The notes: generated from the sequence alone by a model not told the origin. A DNA stretch of 33,687 nucleotides from Geobacter sp. UBA2189 (GCA_002328035.1 DCVL01000058.1:1-33687); one strand, 5' to 3'. Shown: positions 26,401-33,060, numbered from the stretch's first letter. A program made the numbers and translations.

Positions 26401-27211
26401 GAAACTGGCCTCGCTACGTTCTGAGCTTATAAATCCATTTATTGATGGTGGTCTTTCCCAAAGTGGCACGCTCAACATGGTTGCCTCGCAGGTAAGCACT
26501 CTGACCGGCAACAGCATCAATATTATGACCGGTGATACCTTTAACGTAGGCAAAAGCACCTTTTACGGCAGCGGTTCGCAGAAAAACACCGGTGTTTATA
26601 CGGCATTGGGTGGAGATATCAATGTCTTCAGCCGTGGCGATGTAAACGTCAATGAATCCCGCCTGATGACCTTCTATGGTGGTGATATTACCGTCTGGAG
26701 TGAGGACGGGGTTATCAATGCCGGACGAGGATCAAAGGCAGCTATCAACCCTTCCCAATCCCTGAAGGTTATGCGGGACGACGGCAGCTACATTACCCGT
26801 TTCAGTCCCCCTTCGGTGGGCAGCGGGGTGCGAGCCATGACCTACGATGCCGGTAACGGCAAGACGCAGCCGGAGGCCGGGGATATTACGCTGGTGGCCA
26901 GGGTGGTTGATGCGGGTGAAGCGGGTATCTTCGGCAACAAGGTGTTTCTGGTAGCGGACGAGGTCAGGAATGCCAGTAACATTTCTTCAGTAGGTATATC
27001 TGTCGGGGTGCCGGTGCAGACCGATAGCTCGGCTGGTATTGGTTCTCTTTCCGGTAGCGGTAGCTTGAATGAAGGTGCCCGGATGCTGGTTGAGACCACA
27101 GCAATGGGCAGCAAGGGACTGGTTGATAAGGCTGCCCTTGCCGCTGAGAATTTTATGACCGCCTGGCTGGATGTTAAGGTTATGAGTTTTGATGAGAATC
27201 CGCCTAACTAA
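17417..27211 (+). CDS. tpsA: TpsA: giant filamentous-haemagglutinin-family exoprotein
   Basis: Secreted two-partner-secretion substrate of 3264 residues. An extended basic N-terminus and signal sequence (1-40, cleavage after AQA) precede the TPS/haemagglutinin domain (about 41-300). This domain has ITQTAARAIIDWDKFDIG and the secretion motif NQNGILFGPGSKVDVHTLVA (149-168). The body is made of thousands of residues of Gly/Ser/Thr/Asn-rich β-helix rungs (patterns such as GGSI, AGDLTL, SGNLNL). The C-terminal part with DAGEAGIFGNKVFLVADEV and NISSVGISVGVP matches the DUF3739 region of large FHA-type exoproteins. I see one cysteine (about residue 2921), as expected for a protein threaded unfolded through TpsB. 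There is no membrane anchor, LPXTG or toxin module at the C-terminus, so adhesion or matrix scaffolding is more likely than contact-dependent inhibition. GTG start with GGGAGG 6 nt upstream. It is followed 54 bp later by the ExbB fusion gene. Confidence 0.95.
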   Translation: MAGKVKRRHKKQQNRFSRPIQGVALAMLANQLFLPMVAQAGPPVIPGFYGKVTLPTVMANQLPQLKSGGLQSNASVSSSGSAMTITQTAARAIIDWDKFDIGVSASVYFSQKLKDVPQTSWAALNRIYDANPSQILGSLKADGRIYLLNQNGILFGPGSKVDVHTLVASSLKMDLQKLISTESNAYTTDRNNKTSLDIWSNPSQFLDETTSLNLTKFTRESWNLRSDNTQAPGAMVANAGTITSSGTTGEQGGVFLIGGAVENHGTISAPSGQIALVAGTEVYLSPAYSASIDTRRQGALTVKVAGVASGNDALNEVGAQLIADQGMVGMYGNRVTQNGLIRSISTVKRNGTIELLAKERITTGVGSVTATPVSVSPELVNRTFIYDDAGSFSYNTWITLAGLDQGSSPTLGTRYTDIAVEGIEHKGSIVAPGAEVLLQAKNRVFLDTNSLIDVSGSLVDLKVDDKIISTVLTSTELRDNQTQKYGITKGAEITTTTLSGSSIGNLSALTELQQATALQWTANAGSVEISASEGDIVMKGGAVIDISGGRVGYSSADIGQTMLVYGTRIYGIADAPQDLTYTRIMGDYTRSFERFGVEENYKGLWTGGANPLFNPLPAFEEGGNAGRLTLKARQLLLDGTINSSVIRGFFQTRLDEIRDSSGKALTRGLKMPDGGTLILGDYSYGGEADQKLDGVIIAGDTETQTDAIATIDEKPFSAAAGSMTTSVIGSRMLSLPGTALSDLQIYANSSITSTGDSSLSMLPGGSLTMRAQQITHNGSISVPSGTVNISLLDNIAVADNKSGNKVRVVLPEPSQVLLNPGSSISAAGLAVIDPNDTASLNYLDGGSISIKDTTEKGKGIIVQQGALLSVDAGYSMDAKRKVSGGDAGSLTLAGSSVDLRGTFSGKALVGNDSGTLKIHSNWMTLANQYRSTASGTVLGVDQLLESGFGNLDLTGVFGLTVEEGVRLPTTLARLSVNGSSPRLSVTDTTGLNGSTSLKLTAGKTLEYSNTNYISDPATDGGQVQQAADQALLKVGTGADLTIAPGGSIVLKGSAVELNGTLRSKAGKIEVTASGSLETARDLNIGSSALLDATGYNRDVIMKLGAVKFYETTPSDGGSISLNSDLGSVRMAAGALADVSGAEPVMVTVPNSDGLSVSKTVVAGSAGSLKIKGASLDLQGSLRAGTQLAGTRGGNLSITSQDALTLNGLQIGSYLASGFDALTFGSGNEVILSGFINQRIGRQLTLDSPLISGTDDSFVSLYAPWIKLTNSSLLTKTAVNGTGRLNLSGNEIDLSGSLALSGFSETLLNAGGDISATEIPVANVFKGELVTAGDLTMRAARVYPKNYAYPSDSFTIMIPSEFSIRSTGGSVTVLSSGGDTSGYLDSAGGSLSIEAQNGINQSGYLEAPLGRISLNTTSGNGRVYFAPGSTTSTAVGDHRVQVGFLDNDGKLALPLNGSAAITTTFLLGDAKDLESWRGTASGIYVNGAAVAGADQREVVQADGSLIDVSGGGDIFAYKFYPGAAGSLDPLKVSGRMVVVPQATAPLGGQTIYLAGGNGVAAGIYTVVPERYAFLPNAMVVSDAGGYVAPGSNNRTGEGYSIVAGYLGEANTAISSSRYRGYVVRSASEVLKEGEFVKYQLKAGNGGSVAINGDTILLDGAFRAQALAGYTGGKINLAGANMTVQNSAASTAGGIDFSSAIPSSLKGTVSVSSDALSGQGFKSVTLGSATSTETLTVAEGSNLAVYGDLTMQAKTLVEVKANSNLSGETLTLASPTGKVAVAEGAVLTGTKSVDFEVLNELDMQGTLNTALVNLAGENIVVNDGSALPAGVNGLSLSPTLWSTLNSFSPAIGLKSRNSLIFTGDTTLATTKDLTIDAARYAANSSDLHALISANALTLKNSGSSSTVAPATALNNTSLDLQANSISVDLSHPATGSSNVGDITVSGFKTTTLHAANDITLGGNGTLNSSGNLNLQAARVTTAVSTDRTYKNYLPANVLVQAANALAINQSVGTSGTSIVPGGKLAFKATDITQAGTIEMQSGTLVLDATNSLSFDAGSKTLNKGSASGAGGSIVATATNGSLAVAEGALLDVSAGSQGDSGSISLNGVIGGVTVGANTLKGNGSGTGGSFSIDSATFGDTATLLATLAKGGFTEQISLRGRTGDLTIADTDTTAGKAEILARKVSLIADGGSLTLEGQINTGSGKGLVELYANNDLTLATGSGVTVTGGGEANLGSSSGILTLAGGALLDLSDNGGTVNLRALQDTGNVNGVKMALNGEIKGASEVAVEAVKVYSGVSSITSANANTWKTATNTYMANANTYRDKLLSGLTMANQDALHFRPGVEVQSSGSMALNADLDLSSWRYTVNGISETGLLTLRAAGDLTLTKKISDSKTTRTSLHSSSMKDSWDLRLVAGASGANPLGVNKGSGKLDVTGVVYTENGDISFASGADTTMTYTAPSSPGYMINTSLKYNLASYGGSIRGEVGNNLTLNAGVIQSSVGDIDLQVAGNLDLNGSSTMGAIRTTGEAATTANMTKYYTYGNGGDLSVTVGGNIASNVSGTTSFNPWDTATNVRSGSSMIPYWHADYATSGGLRGIAAMAGGDVQVQAGGSVNAQIGSFAPTDTSGSGNLTVSASGNLDGRFLSGSGDALLSTQGAFGSDEERAPVVSAVYTKAISVKAQADLLLGTVDNPTISHPSYSTSYKKWNLTYLSESSLSLSSLGGDITMTGLNRFYSDSSNTDHGERRILPGSLSMQAAGDIILQNSFVLTPSEFAELNVTAGGDIDGSAAANSQAVGARLIMSDIDPSQVYGAQTVSPITTLNSYTQTHSTDLTLHRDTAQPVRVTAGGSIIDLELDLVKKAEISAGGSITDLHYVGQNIRQDDLTTITALGDITLNTAGLSPKEGVYLRTGFQHGGPGSFMVCSGGNVDLGSTIGIQTYGNHQNAGLAETGSDLYLLAGATKGYTASDISSFFMALKNGAQEYSQIKADGDAEAAAAKLASLRSELINPFIDGGLSQSGTLNMVASQVSTLTGNSINIMTGDTFNVGKSTFYGSGSQKNTGVYTALGGDINVFSRGDVNVNESRLMTFYGGDITVWSEDGVINAGRGSKAAINPSQSLKVMRDDGSYITRFSPPSVGSGVRAMTYDAGNGKTQPEAGDITLVARVVDAGEAGIFGNKVFLVADEVRNASNISSVGISVGVPVQTDSSAGIGSLSGSGSLNEGARMLVETTAMGSKGLVDKAALAAENFMTAWLDVKVMSFDENPPN

Positions 27212-27265
27212 CAGGATTAAAAGTGAGTAATATTCAAGTAAATATCTGAATTGATGGAGGAAGAG

Positions 27266-29062
27266 ATGACCTGTTTTTCTGAAAGAGGTGTTGCGGTGTG
27301 GCTTTCTGCTCTGCTGGTTTCGGTGTCGTTACTGCTGGGGGCAACCGCTGCAGACGCCTGGTGGGATGGCAAGTGGGAGAAACGGCGCAAGGTAAGCTTT
27401 GATACCACGGATAAAGGAGCGGCCATTGCTGATAATCTGGCTGAACTGCCGGTTCTGGTGAGACTGCACAGCGGTAATTTTGCCTTTGAGGCAGCCAAGG
27501 ATGATGGTTCGGATATCCGTTTTGTAGGTAGTGACGATAAGACCCCGCTTAAATACCACGTAGAGAAATATGATCCAAAGCAGGGGATTGCCCTTTTATG
27601 GGTCAAGGTGCCTCAGATATCCGGCAAGGCGGCACAGGATTCTGTCTGGGTCTATTATGGCAACAGCAGTGCGGCTGCGGCTTCTGATTCCGGTGGAACC
27701 TACGATACGGCTCAGGCTGCGGTGTACCATTTTGACCAGAAGGATGGCACCCCAAAGGATGCCACTGCATACAACAACCACGGAGCAGAGTTTGATGGCG
27801 CCCTGGCAGTGCCGACCCTGATTGGTAACGGCGCTAAACTGAACGGCAGCCAGCGGATGGTGGTAAAGCGTGCTCCATCACTGAACCTCTCCAAGGGGTT
27901 CAGTTTCTCCGCCTGGGTCAAACCGGACGCAAGTGGCGCTGAAGGCCGTCTGTTTTCATGGGATGACGGCAAGGACGGTATTGTGATCAGCGCCGGAACC
28001 ACCGGTGTGACAGCACGGGTGGGCAAGAGCGTTACTCCGCTTACCAGTGGGCTTACAGCAGACGCCTGGCAGCATGTTGCCGTAACGGCGGAACCGGGCA
28101 AGAAGCTTACGGTCTACCTGAACGGTGCAGAGGCTACTTCTGTTGCACTGGCAGCTGGTGCATTGCCATCACCTTCGGCTGAATTGGCTATCGGCGCTAC
28201 CCTTGACGGGAAGTCCGGCTACAGCGGTGAACTTGATGAGGTGGCGATTTCTTCGGTACCCCGTTTAGCGGGCTGGTTTGCCGCCGCAGTGGCCGGCCAG
28301 AGCCAGGACGGTAAGCTGACGGCAGTGATGGCGGAGGAGGAAGGTAAGGGTGGTGGTGAAGACCTGACCATCCACCTTATGAAGGTGATTGCCAAATCGG
28401 TTACCCTTGATGGCTGGCTGATTATTGGCCTGTGTAGTTTTATGCTGACCCTGGCAGTAGGCGTCTTTATCTGGAAGTTCCTGTTACTTCAAAAAATTCA
28501 GAAAGATAACCAGTCTTTTCTTGCTGCGTTCAAGGGAAATGCCGATCCGCTGGCTCTGGTAAGCGAGAGAGAAGAGGGAGATTTTGAATATTCAACCCTT
28601 TATCGGATTTATCATGCAGGACATGATGAAATTATCCAATGGATGCAGGGTAAGAATCAGGACACAAACAAAATAAAACATCTTAGTGTGTCGCTTATCA
28701 ACATCTACCGCGCTGCCCTTGACAGAGCCAGCATTATGGAGGGTCAAAAGCTATCTTCCTGGATGATGGTTCTTACACTGGGAATATCGGGTGGCCCGTT
28801 CTGGGGCCTATTGGGAACGGTCTGGGGGGTTATGAATACCTTTGCCAGTCTGGCGGAATCTGGTGAGGCAAACCTTGCTGCGATTGCGCCTGGGGTTGCA
28901 TCGGCCCTGGCATGTACCCTGTTTGGTCTGTTTGTTGCCATACCGGCCCTCTTTGCCTATTCGTTCCTCAACTCAAGAATGAAACTGATAAATGCCAGTA
29001 ACCGCACCTTTATCGACGAACTGCATGTGAAGATTGAAGGCGCCTACGGAGACGAGTCATGA
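27266..29062 (+). CDS. exbB: DUF2341-LamG-ExbB/TolQ fusion protein
   Basis: A 598-residue inner-membrane proton-channel subunit with a large periplasmic sensor-like part. A signal sequence (1-31, ending ADA) is followed by a DUF2341 domain (about 33-140, opening WWDGKWEKRRKVSF). A LamG/concanavalin-like domain (about 150-335, with FSFSAWVKPD and GYSGELDEVAISSVPR) comes next. Then come a transmembrane helix (about 383-407), a cytoplasmic loop and the MotA/TolQ/ExbB domain (about 470-590). Its motifs are SGGPFWGLLGTVWGVMNTF and APGVASALACTLFGLFVAIPA. The ATG at 27266 is used because GGAGG lies 5 nt upstream; an in-frame TTG at 27251 precedes that site. The 3' end overlaps exbD (ATGA). LamG and DUF2341 are binding folds, so this channel may sense or hold a ligand or polymer in the periplasm. 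Only its proton-channel role follows from family knowledge; the sensing role is inferred. Confidence 0.88.
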   Translation: MTCFSERGVAVWLSALLVSVSLLLGATAADAWWDGKWEKRRKVSFDTTDKGAAIADNLAELPVLVRLHSGNFAFEAAKDDGSDIRFVGSDDKTPLKYHVEKYDPKQGIALLWVKVPQISGKAAQDSVWVYYGNSSAAAASDSGGTYDTAQAAVYHFDQKDGTPKDATAYNNHGAEFDGALAVPTLIGNGAKLNGSQRMVVKRAPSLNLSKGFSFSAWVKPDASGAEGRLFSWDDGKDGIVISAGTTGVTARVGKSVTPLTSGLTADAWQHVAVTAEPGKKLTVYLNGAEATSVALAAGALPSPSAELAIGATLDGKSGYSGELDEVAISSVPRLAGWFAAAVAGQSQDGKLTAVMAEEEGKGGGEDLTIHLMKVIAKSVTLDGWLIIGLCSFMLTLAVGVFIWKFLLLQKIQKDNQSFLAAFKGNADPLALVSEREEGDFEYSTLYRIYHAGHDEIIQWMQGKNQDTNKIKHLSVSLINIYRAALDRASIMEGQKLSSWMMVLTLGISGGPFWGLLGTVWGVMNTFASLAESGEANLAAIAPGVASALACTLFGLFVAIPALFAYSFLNSRMKLINASNRTFIDELHVKIEGAYGDES

Positions 29063-29466
29063 GAGGACCGGCAGAAGAGCAGGATGAACTTGTAGAAATC
29101 AACGTAGTGCCGTTGCTTGACCTGGCCTGGAACCTGCTGGTGGTGTTTATGATTGTCGTAACTGCCTCGGTGCAGGGGATTCAGGTAAATCTGCCCAAGG
29201 CCAGCGCGGCGGCGAGCAAGATCAAGCCAAGTACCAAGGCAATTACCGTCTCTGCCGAGGGGACGATCTTTCTGGACAGTTTTCCGGTGACATTGACCGA
29301 ATTGGAGAACCGGTTGCGCCAGTTTAAGGCCGGAGATCCTAACTTGCCAGTGGTGGTTCGTGGTGATGAGAAAGTTTCCTACAAAAACATAATTGAGGTT
29401 CTGGATCTCTTGCAGAAGCTTGAAATAACCCAGCTGGGTCTGGTTACGCAAAAGCTGGTCAAGTAG
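29059..29466 (+). CDS. exbD: ExbD/TolR-family proton-channel protein
   Basis: A 135-residue inner-membrane protein. A short cytoplasmic N-terminus leads into INVVPLLDLAWNLLVVFMIV, the family's transmembrane signature, with Asp21 matching the essential proton-carrying Asp of ExbD. The periplasmic domain (about 50-133) shows the usual pattern ITVSAEGTIFLDSFPVTL and LPVVVRGDEKVSYKNIIEVL. The length is normal for ExbD. Its start overlaps the ExbB fusion stop by 4 bp with GGAG 7 nt upstream, and it is 12 bp from the TonB-like gene. These three genes are therefore a translationally linked motor that uses proton motive force to drive TonB. Confidence 0.95.
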   Translation: MRGPAEEQDELVEINVVPLLDLAWNLLVVFMIVVTASVQGIQVNLPKASAAASKIKPSTKAITVSAEGTIFLDSFPVTLTELENRLRQFKAGDPNLPVVVRGDEKVSYKNIIEVLDLLQKLEITQLGLVTQKLVK

Positions 29467-29478
29467 GTCGGGACTGAT

Positions 29479-30192
29479 ATGAAAAAAGGAACACATAAAA
29501 AAAAGCGAATTGATCTGAAGAGTATGTTGGTGGTTGCCGCTATCTGCGGGGTTCTGCTGCTGGCAGTCGGTTTTTTGATCAAGATCTTTCTGACAGACAG
29601 TGGTCCGCGTAAAAAACTGCAGATTTCATCGGTAACCCTGCTGAAACCACCGGAGCAGAAAGATAAACCGCCGGAACCGCCGCCGGAAATGCCAAAGCCG
29701 CAGCAGACGCAGCAGATGGAGACACCGACCCAGCAGATGGATTCGCCGCAGAATGATCAGCCGCAGGACAACACCCCGGCTGGACAGGATCTTGGTGTTG
29801 ACGCAGAAGGCGGAGCAGGTGGAGACGGTTTTGGGCTGGTGGGTCGCAAGGGTGGCCGCTCAATAATCGGTGGCGGAGGTGGTGGCGGGGGCGGCTTTTC
29901 CCTGATGGCCAAGTACGGCTGGTATACCAAGAAGATGCAGGATGAGATCTGGGGCAAGGTAAAAAAGGCGCTTGATGAAGCTGGCGGTATACCCAAGGGA
30001 AAACATAAGGCGGTTGTCTGGCTACAGCTGGATCCAAAAGGGACAGTGGTACAGTTTAAAATTGTCAATTCATCCGGCAACGATAAGGTTGATGCGGCGT
30101 TGAAAAAGAATCTGCCATCTATGAGATTCAGCCAGCCCTTGCCTGAAGGTATGCCAAAAGGCATGACGATCAGAATCAGTTCACGTGGATGA
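29479..30192 (+). CDS. tonB: TonB-like energy transducer
   Basis: A 237-residue protein that would carry energy from ExbB-ExbD to the outer membrane. It has a basic N-terminus, one transmembrane helix (about 16-38) and a Pro/Gln-rich spacer (56-100, PPEQKDKPPEPPPEMPKP). A Gly-rich segment with nine consecutive Gly (131-139) follows, then a TonB C-terminal-like domain (about 148-235). The latter contains VVWLQLDPKGTVVQFKIVNS and VDAALKKNLPSMRFSQPLPE. The spacer is shorter than in Escherichia coli TonB and partly replaced by the glycine tract. The transmembrane helix lacks the clear SxxxH motif, so coupling to ExbBD may differ. GGGA precedes the ATG by 5 nt. Its outer-membrane client is probably local: the porin just downstream or the TpsB/TpsA complex. 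No classical TonB-dependent receptor with a plug domain is encoded here. Confidence 0.85.
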   Translation: MKKGTHKKKRIDLKSMLVVAAICGVLLLAVGFLIKIFLTDSGPRKKLQISSVTLLKPPEQKDKPPEPPPEMPKPQQTQQMETPTQQMDSPQNDQPQDNTPAGQDLGVDAEGGAGGDGFGLVGRKGGRSIIGGGGGGGGGFSLMAKYGWYTKKMQDEIWGKVKKALDEAGGIPKGKHKAVVWLQLDPKGTVVQFKIVNSSGNDKVDAALKKNLPSMRFSQPLPEGMPKGMTIRISSRG

Positions 30193-30202
30193 TACCGAAT
30201 AG

Positions 30203-30230
30203 TTCAAATGTTTTTTGCAGGTTTATTGAA
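30203..30230 (+). repeat. Possible solo end of the MITE-like repeat
   Basis: The sequence TTCAAATGTTTTTTGCAGG matches the right-hand end of the repeat family (TTCAAATGTTTTTATAGG in copy 4) at most positions, but without the palindromic core. It lies directly before the ribosome binding site of the porin gene. It may be a remnant or a chance match. Confidence 0.35.
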
Positions 30231-30249
30231 ATTAATCAGGAGGTTTTTT

Positions 30250-32295
30250 GTGCAGATACGATCAGGAAGTCTGGCGCTTGCTGCGCTGATGGGATGTCTG
30301 GCAATGCAGGCGCCGGTGACGCTTTATGCTGCTGATGCTATACCGGCAAAGGCAACAAAAGGGGCAATGGACGGCCTATTGGACTTGCTGCGTGACCGCG
30401 GTATTCTTTCCGGCGCTGAAGCGGATGAGTTCAAGCGCAAGATTGAAGAGGAAAAGACCCGTGAAGTTGCTGAAGCGGTGAAAAAACAGGTAGGGCCGCC
30501 TCCGGTCCAGGTGGTGAAGAACAAGGAGCTGCCACCTCTGAAAACAACTCTGCCGGAAGAGGCTTTGACCGGACTGATCGACAAGGCTGGTAAGCAGCAG
30601 TTGTTGACGCCGGCAGAGGCTGCGTTGGTGAAGGAGCGCTACCGCAAACGGGCAGAGTATGAAAAGTCAGTGGCGGCTGCTAAAGGGCAGCGACTTCCTG
30701 AGAAGGATCTGCGTGCGCTTGTTGAGGTTATGAGGGAACAGGGGCTGGTGGGGGCGGATGAGGCTCAGGAACTTACGACTCGTCTCTCAAGCCGCTTCGA
30801 AGCGGAGGAGGCTACAGCGGCTAAAAGGGGGAGTGCGGTTGAGCTTGAGAAGATGCCGAACACTGTAATTACGGCAGAGCGTCAAATAGCGTATGTCAGA
30901 TCCAGTATGCCTCAGGAAGATCTGGTTGCCATGATAGATAAGGCTGGTAAGCAGAGGGTGCTGCTCCCGTGGGAAGTTGCATTTGTGAAGTCTCGCTATC
31001 AGAAGAAGGCGGGGCTGGATCAGGTGGCCGAAGCGGTCAGCGGTGAGGTAAAGACCGAGATGCGAGCCGAAGTTAATAAGACTGCCGGGGAAAAGGTGGC
31101 TTCAGCTGCAAAATCCATTGCGGCGCCCGCCTGGACCAAGAAGATCAGCCTGTCCGGTGATATGCGTCTTCGCTACGAGTCTACTTTCTTTGATAAAGGC
31201 AATAACTATGACAGTGTTATAAGTCCTCTAACATTAAGTTTGATGAATACTACAAATGACCGCCAGAGGATAAGAATTCGAGCCCGTCTGAATGCCAATG
31301 TTAAGGTGAACGATGAAGTCAAGGCTGTCATAGGTCTTGCAACCGGCACAATAAGCGATCCTGTTTCTACCAATCAGACACTGGGTAACTACTTCAACAA
31401 AAAGGCAATACAGCTGGATCAGGCTTATATGGCATGGCAGCCGGGGGAGTGGCTGACTCTGATGGGAGGGCATTTCCCCAATCCGTGGTTTTCCACAGAT
31501 CTGGTCTGGGACAAGGATCTTAATTTCGATGGCGTTGCCGCAAAGTTGCGCTATCGTATAGATCCATCATGGAACATGTTCCTTACCGGTGGCGCATTTC
31601 CCATTCAGGAGGTTGAATTCAGCCAGCGCGATAAATGGTTGATTGGTGGTCAGCTGGGAGCGGAATACCGTAAGGAAGAGGGGATGACGGCGAAGGTGGG
31701 TGTTGCCTATTACAGCTACTACAACACTACTGGCAAACAATATTCGCAGAAAGATCTCGACAACTATTCATCGCCGCAGTTTATGCAAAAAGGCAATTCG
31801 CTATTTAACATAAATCCGTTAGGAACTACGGTACCAGCCCTGTTGGTTGATTATAATGAACTGAATGCAACCGCTCAGGTTGACCTGGGCTACTGGCATC
31901 CCTTCCATCTGATGTTCGGAGCGGATTACGTTTATAACCTCGGTTTTAACAGGAATGAAGCAGCACAGCGCGCAGGTAAAACCCCGGGTGAGATTGCCGA
32001 AGATATCGAAGGTTACCAGTTTACAGTTGCGGCAGGCTATCCAAAGGTTAGAGAGCAGTGGGACTGGAGAGCCTTCCTTTCATATAAGCGGCTTGGCGCA
32101 GATGCGGTGCTTGATGCCTATACCGATTCAGACTTCAATCTCGGTGGCACTAATGCAAAAGGCTGGATTCTTGGGGGCGAGCTCGGCTTGCTGAAGAATA
32201 CCTCAATACTTGCACGTTGGCTTACCAGCAACGAAATCAGAAGTATTCCTTTTTCTGTAGATCTGATTCAGGTTGATCTTAATGTAAGGTTTTAA
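30250..32295 (+). CDS. Putative outer-membrane porin with SHOCT-like N-terminal repeats
   Basis: An outer-membrane β-barrel of 681 residues. It has a signal peptide (1-28, ending LYA) and then four copies of a roughly 26-residue helical motif at about 40-66, 105-132, 154-180 and 224-250 (for example LLDLLRDRGILSGAEADEF and LVEVMREQGLVGADEAQEL), joined by charged linkers. A barrel domain starts near residue 295 (KKISLSGDMRLRYEST). It ends in QVDLNVRF, with the terminal Phe expected for BAM insertion. Barrel strands such as QLDQAYMAWQPGEWLTLMGG and AGAEYRKEEG-like turns fit the putative-porin family of Deltaproteobacteria. The GTG at 30250 is chosen because AGGAGG lies 6 nt upstream and it opens the signal peptide; an ATG 42 nt earlier adds residues from the repeat remnant. 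It is the last gene of the motor operon, so it may be the TonB-powered partner, although no plug or TonB box is obvious. Confidence 0.82.
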   Translation: MQIRSGSLALAALMGCLAMQAPVTLYAADAIPAKATKGAMDGLLDLLRDRGILSGAEADEFKRKIEEEKTREVAEAVKKQVGPPPVQVVKNKELPPLKTTLPEEALTGLIDKAGKQQLLTPAEAALVKERYRKRAEYEKSVAAAKGQRLPEKDLRALVEVMREQGLVGADEAQELTTRLSSRFEAEEATAAKRGSAVELEKMPNTVITAERQIAYVRSSMPQEDLVAMIDKAGKQRVLLPWEVAFVKSRYQKKAGLDQVAEAVSGEVKTEMRAEVNKTAGEKVASAAKSIAAPAWTKKISLSGDMRLRYESTFFDKGNNYDSVISPLTLSLMNTTNDRQRIRIRARLNANVKVNDEVKAVIGLATGTISDPVSTNQTLGNYFNKKAIQLDQAYMAWQPGEWLTLMGGHFPNPWFSTDLVWDKDLNFDGVAAKLRYRIDPSWNMFLTGGAFPIQEVEFSQRDKWLIGGQLGAEYRKEEGMTAKVGVAYYSYYNTTGKQYSQKDLDNYSSPQFMQKGNSLFNINPLGTTVPALLVDYNELNATAQVDLGYWHPFHLMFGADYVYNLGFNRNEAAQRAGKTPGEIAEDIEGYQFTVAAGYPKVREQWDWRAFLSYKRLGADAVLDAYTDSDFNLGGTNAKGWILGGELGLLKNTSILARWLTSNEIRSIPFSVDLIQVDLNVRF

Positions 32296-32407
32296 TCTTG
32301 CAGGGGCTTCTGTTTGTCAGTTAGAGGTTCTTTTGTAAAAAGTTTGTCGCGCACAAAGGTTTCTATCGGTTAAGCATTAATTACAGTAAGTTGAAGAATT
32401 ATGCCCT

Positions 32408-32507
32408 CGCAATTTGTCATTCCCGAATCGATTCTGATCGGGAATCCAGTTTTTAGGCTATATGGATCCCCGATAAAGACATTCGGGGATGACAACGATA
32501 ATTTGCG
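32408..32507. repeat. REP-like palindrome
   Basis: About 100 bp with inverted ends: CGCAATTTGTCATTCCCGAA at the left and TTCGGGGATGAC...TTTGCG at the right, with inner CGGGAATCCAG and TGGATCCCCG. This GTCATTCCCG/CGGGAATGAC type is a common dispersed repeat in bacterial genomes. Confidence 0.7.
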
Positions 32508-32566
32508 GGTGCATCAAGAATGAATTCCAACTAATACTACTCCGTCATTTGATCTGTAGTTAGTCA

Positions 32567-32655
32567 ATTCCCCCCTTTGCAAAGGGGGGTTAGGGGGGAT
32601 TTGGTTTGTAACGTCAATGGCAAATCCTCCTAAATCCCCCTTTTTCAAGGGGGAC
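32567..32655. repeat. C-rich inverted repeat
   Basis: CCCCCCTTTGCAAAGGGGGG is a perfect palindrome at the left. The outer arms GGGGGGATTTG and CAAATCCTCC...AAATCCCCC make the whole element an inverted repeat. A related fragment lies inside MITE-like copy 4 at about 15330-15352. Confidence 0.75.
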
Positions 32656-32754
32656 TTTATAGTACAAAGACTATGTGTCTGAGTGGGACTAAAAAACACT
32701 GTTAAAATGACAAGTTGCGGATGCAAAAACGCTTAAACTGAGAGGTGTCTTACT

Positions 32755-33060
32755 ATGTGGGGACAAACAGCGATAAATGCCAGCGTGAAGGTGTCTGTGG
32801 AGTCCGGTAGTATTAAGGCCTGGAATGATAGAGACAGTTATGGGATTTTGAGTATATGTTTAAGCGCAAAAGTAGATTTCCAAGGTTCTAATCTTAAAGG
32901 GATTATGGATCGGTTTAAGGTAATTGACCCCGAAAAGGTTCAATCTGCAACAGCTACAGCTGTTTCAAGCGCCTTGAAAGAACTTCTGGAGCAGGATATT
33001 TCCGAAGGTAAGTATATGCTCAGGAGCGAGTTTAAGGGTCTGGAAGATTTTGGGAAATAA
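32755..33060 (+). CDS. Small protein of unknown function
   Basis: A 101-residue protein without signal peptide or membrane segment. The N-terminal half looks β-rich (INASVKVSVESGSIKAW, ILSICLSAKVDFQG). The C-terminal half is helical (PEKVQSATATAVSSALKELL) and ends in a charged tail. AGAGG lies 9 nt before the ATG, and the length and composition are those of a real cytoplasmic protein. I recognise no family. It stands alone between the repeats and a response regulator gene 112 bp downstream on the same strand, and may be cotranscribed with it. Confidence 0.55.
   Translation: MWGQTAINASVKVSVESGSIKAWNDRDSYGILSICLSAKVDFQGSNLKGIMDRFKVIDPEKVQSATATAVSSALKELLEQDISEGKYMLRSEFKGLEDFGK

Larger units (their letters stand above)
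32296..32754. other. Intergenic region with two palindromic repeats
   Basis: This 459-bp gap has no credible gene. It contains the two repeats listed separately and a short AT-rich stretch (32310-32400). No clear rho-independent terminator for the porin operon is seen, though the repeats themselves could form transcription-stopping hairpins. Confidence 0.6.

Noticed and set aside
17417..27211. TpsA considered as a CdiA-type contact-dependent toxin
   Set aside because: There is no CT toxin boundary motif, no immunity-sized gene directly downstream, and the C-terminus matches a structural DUF3739-like end.
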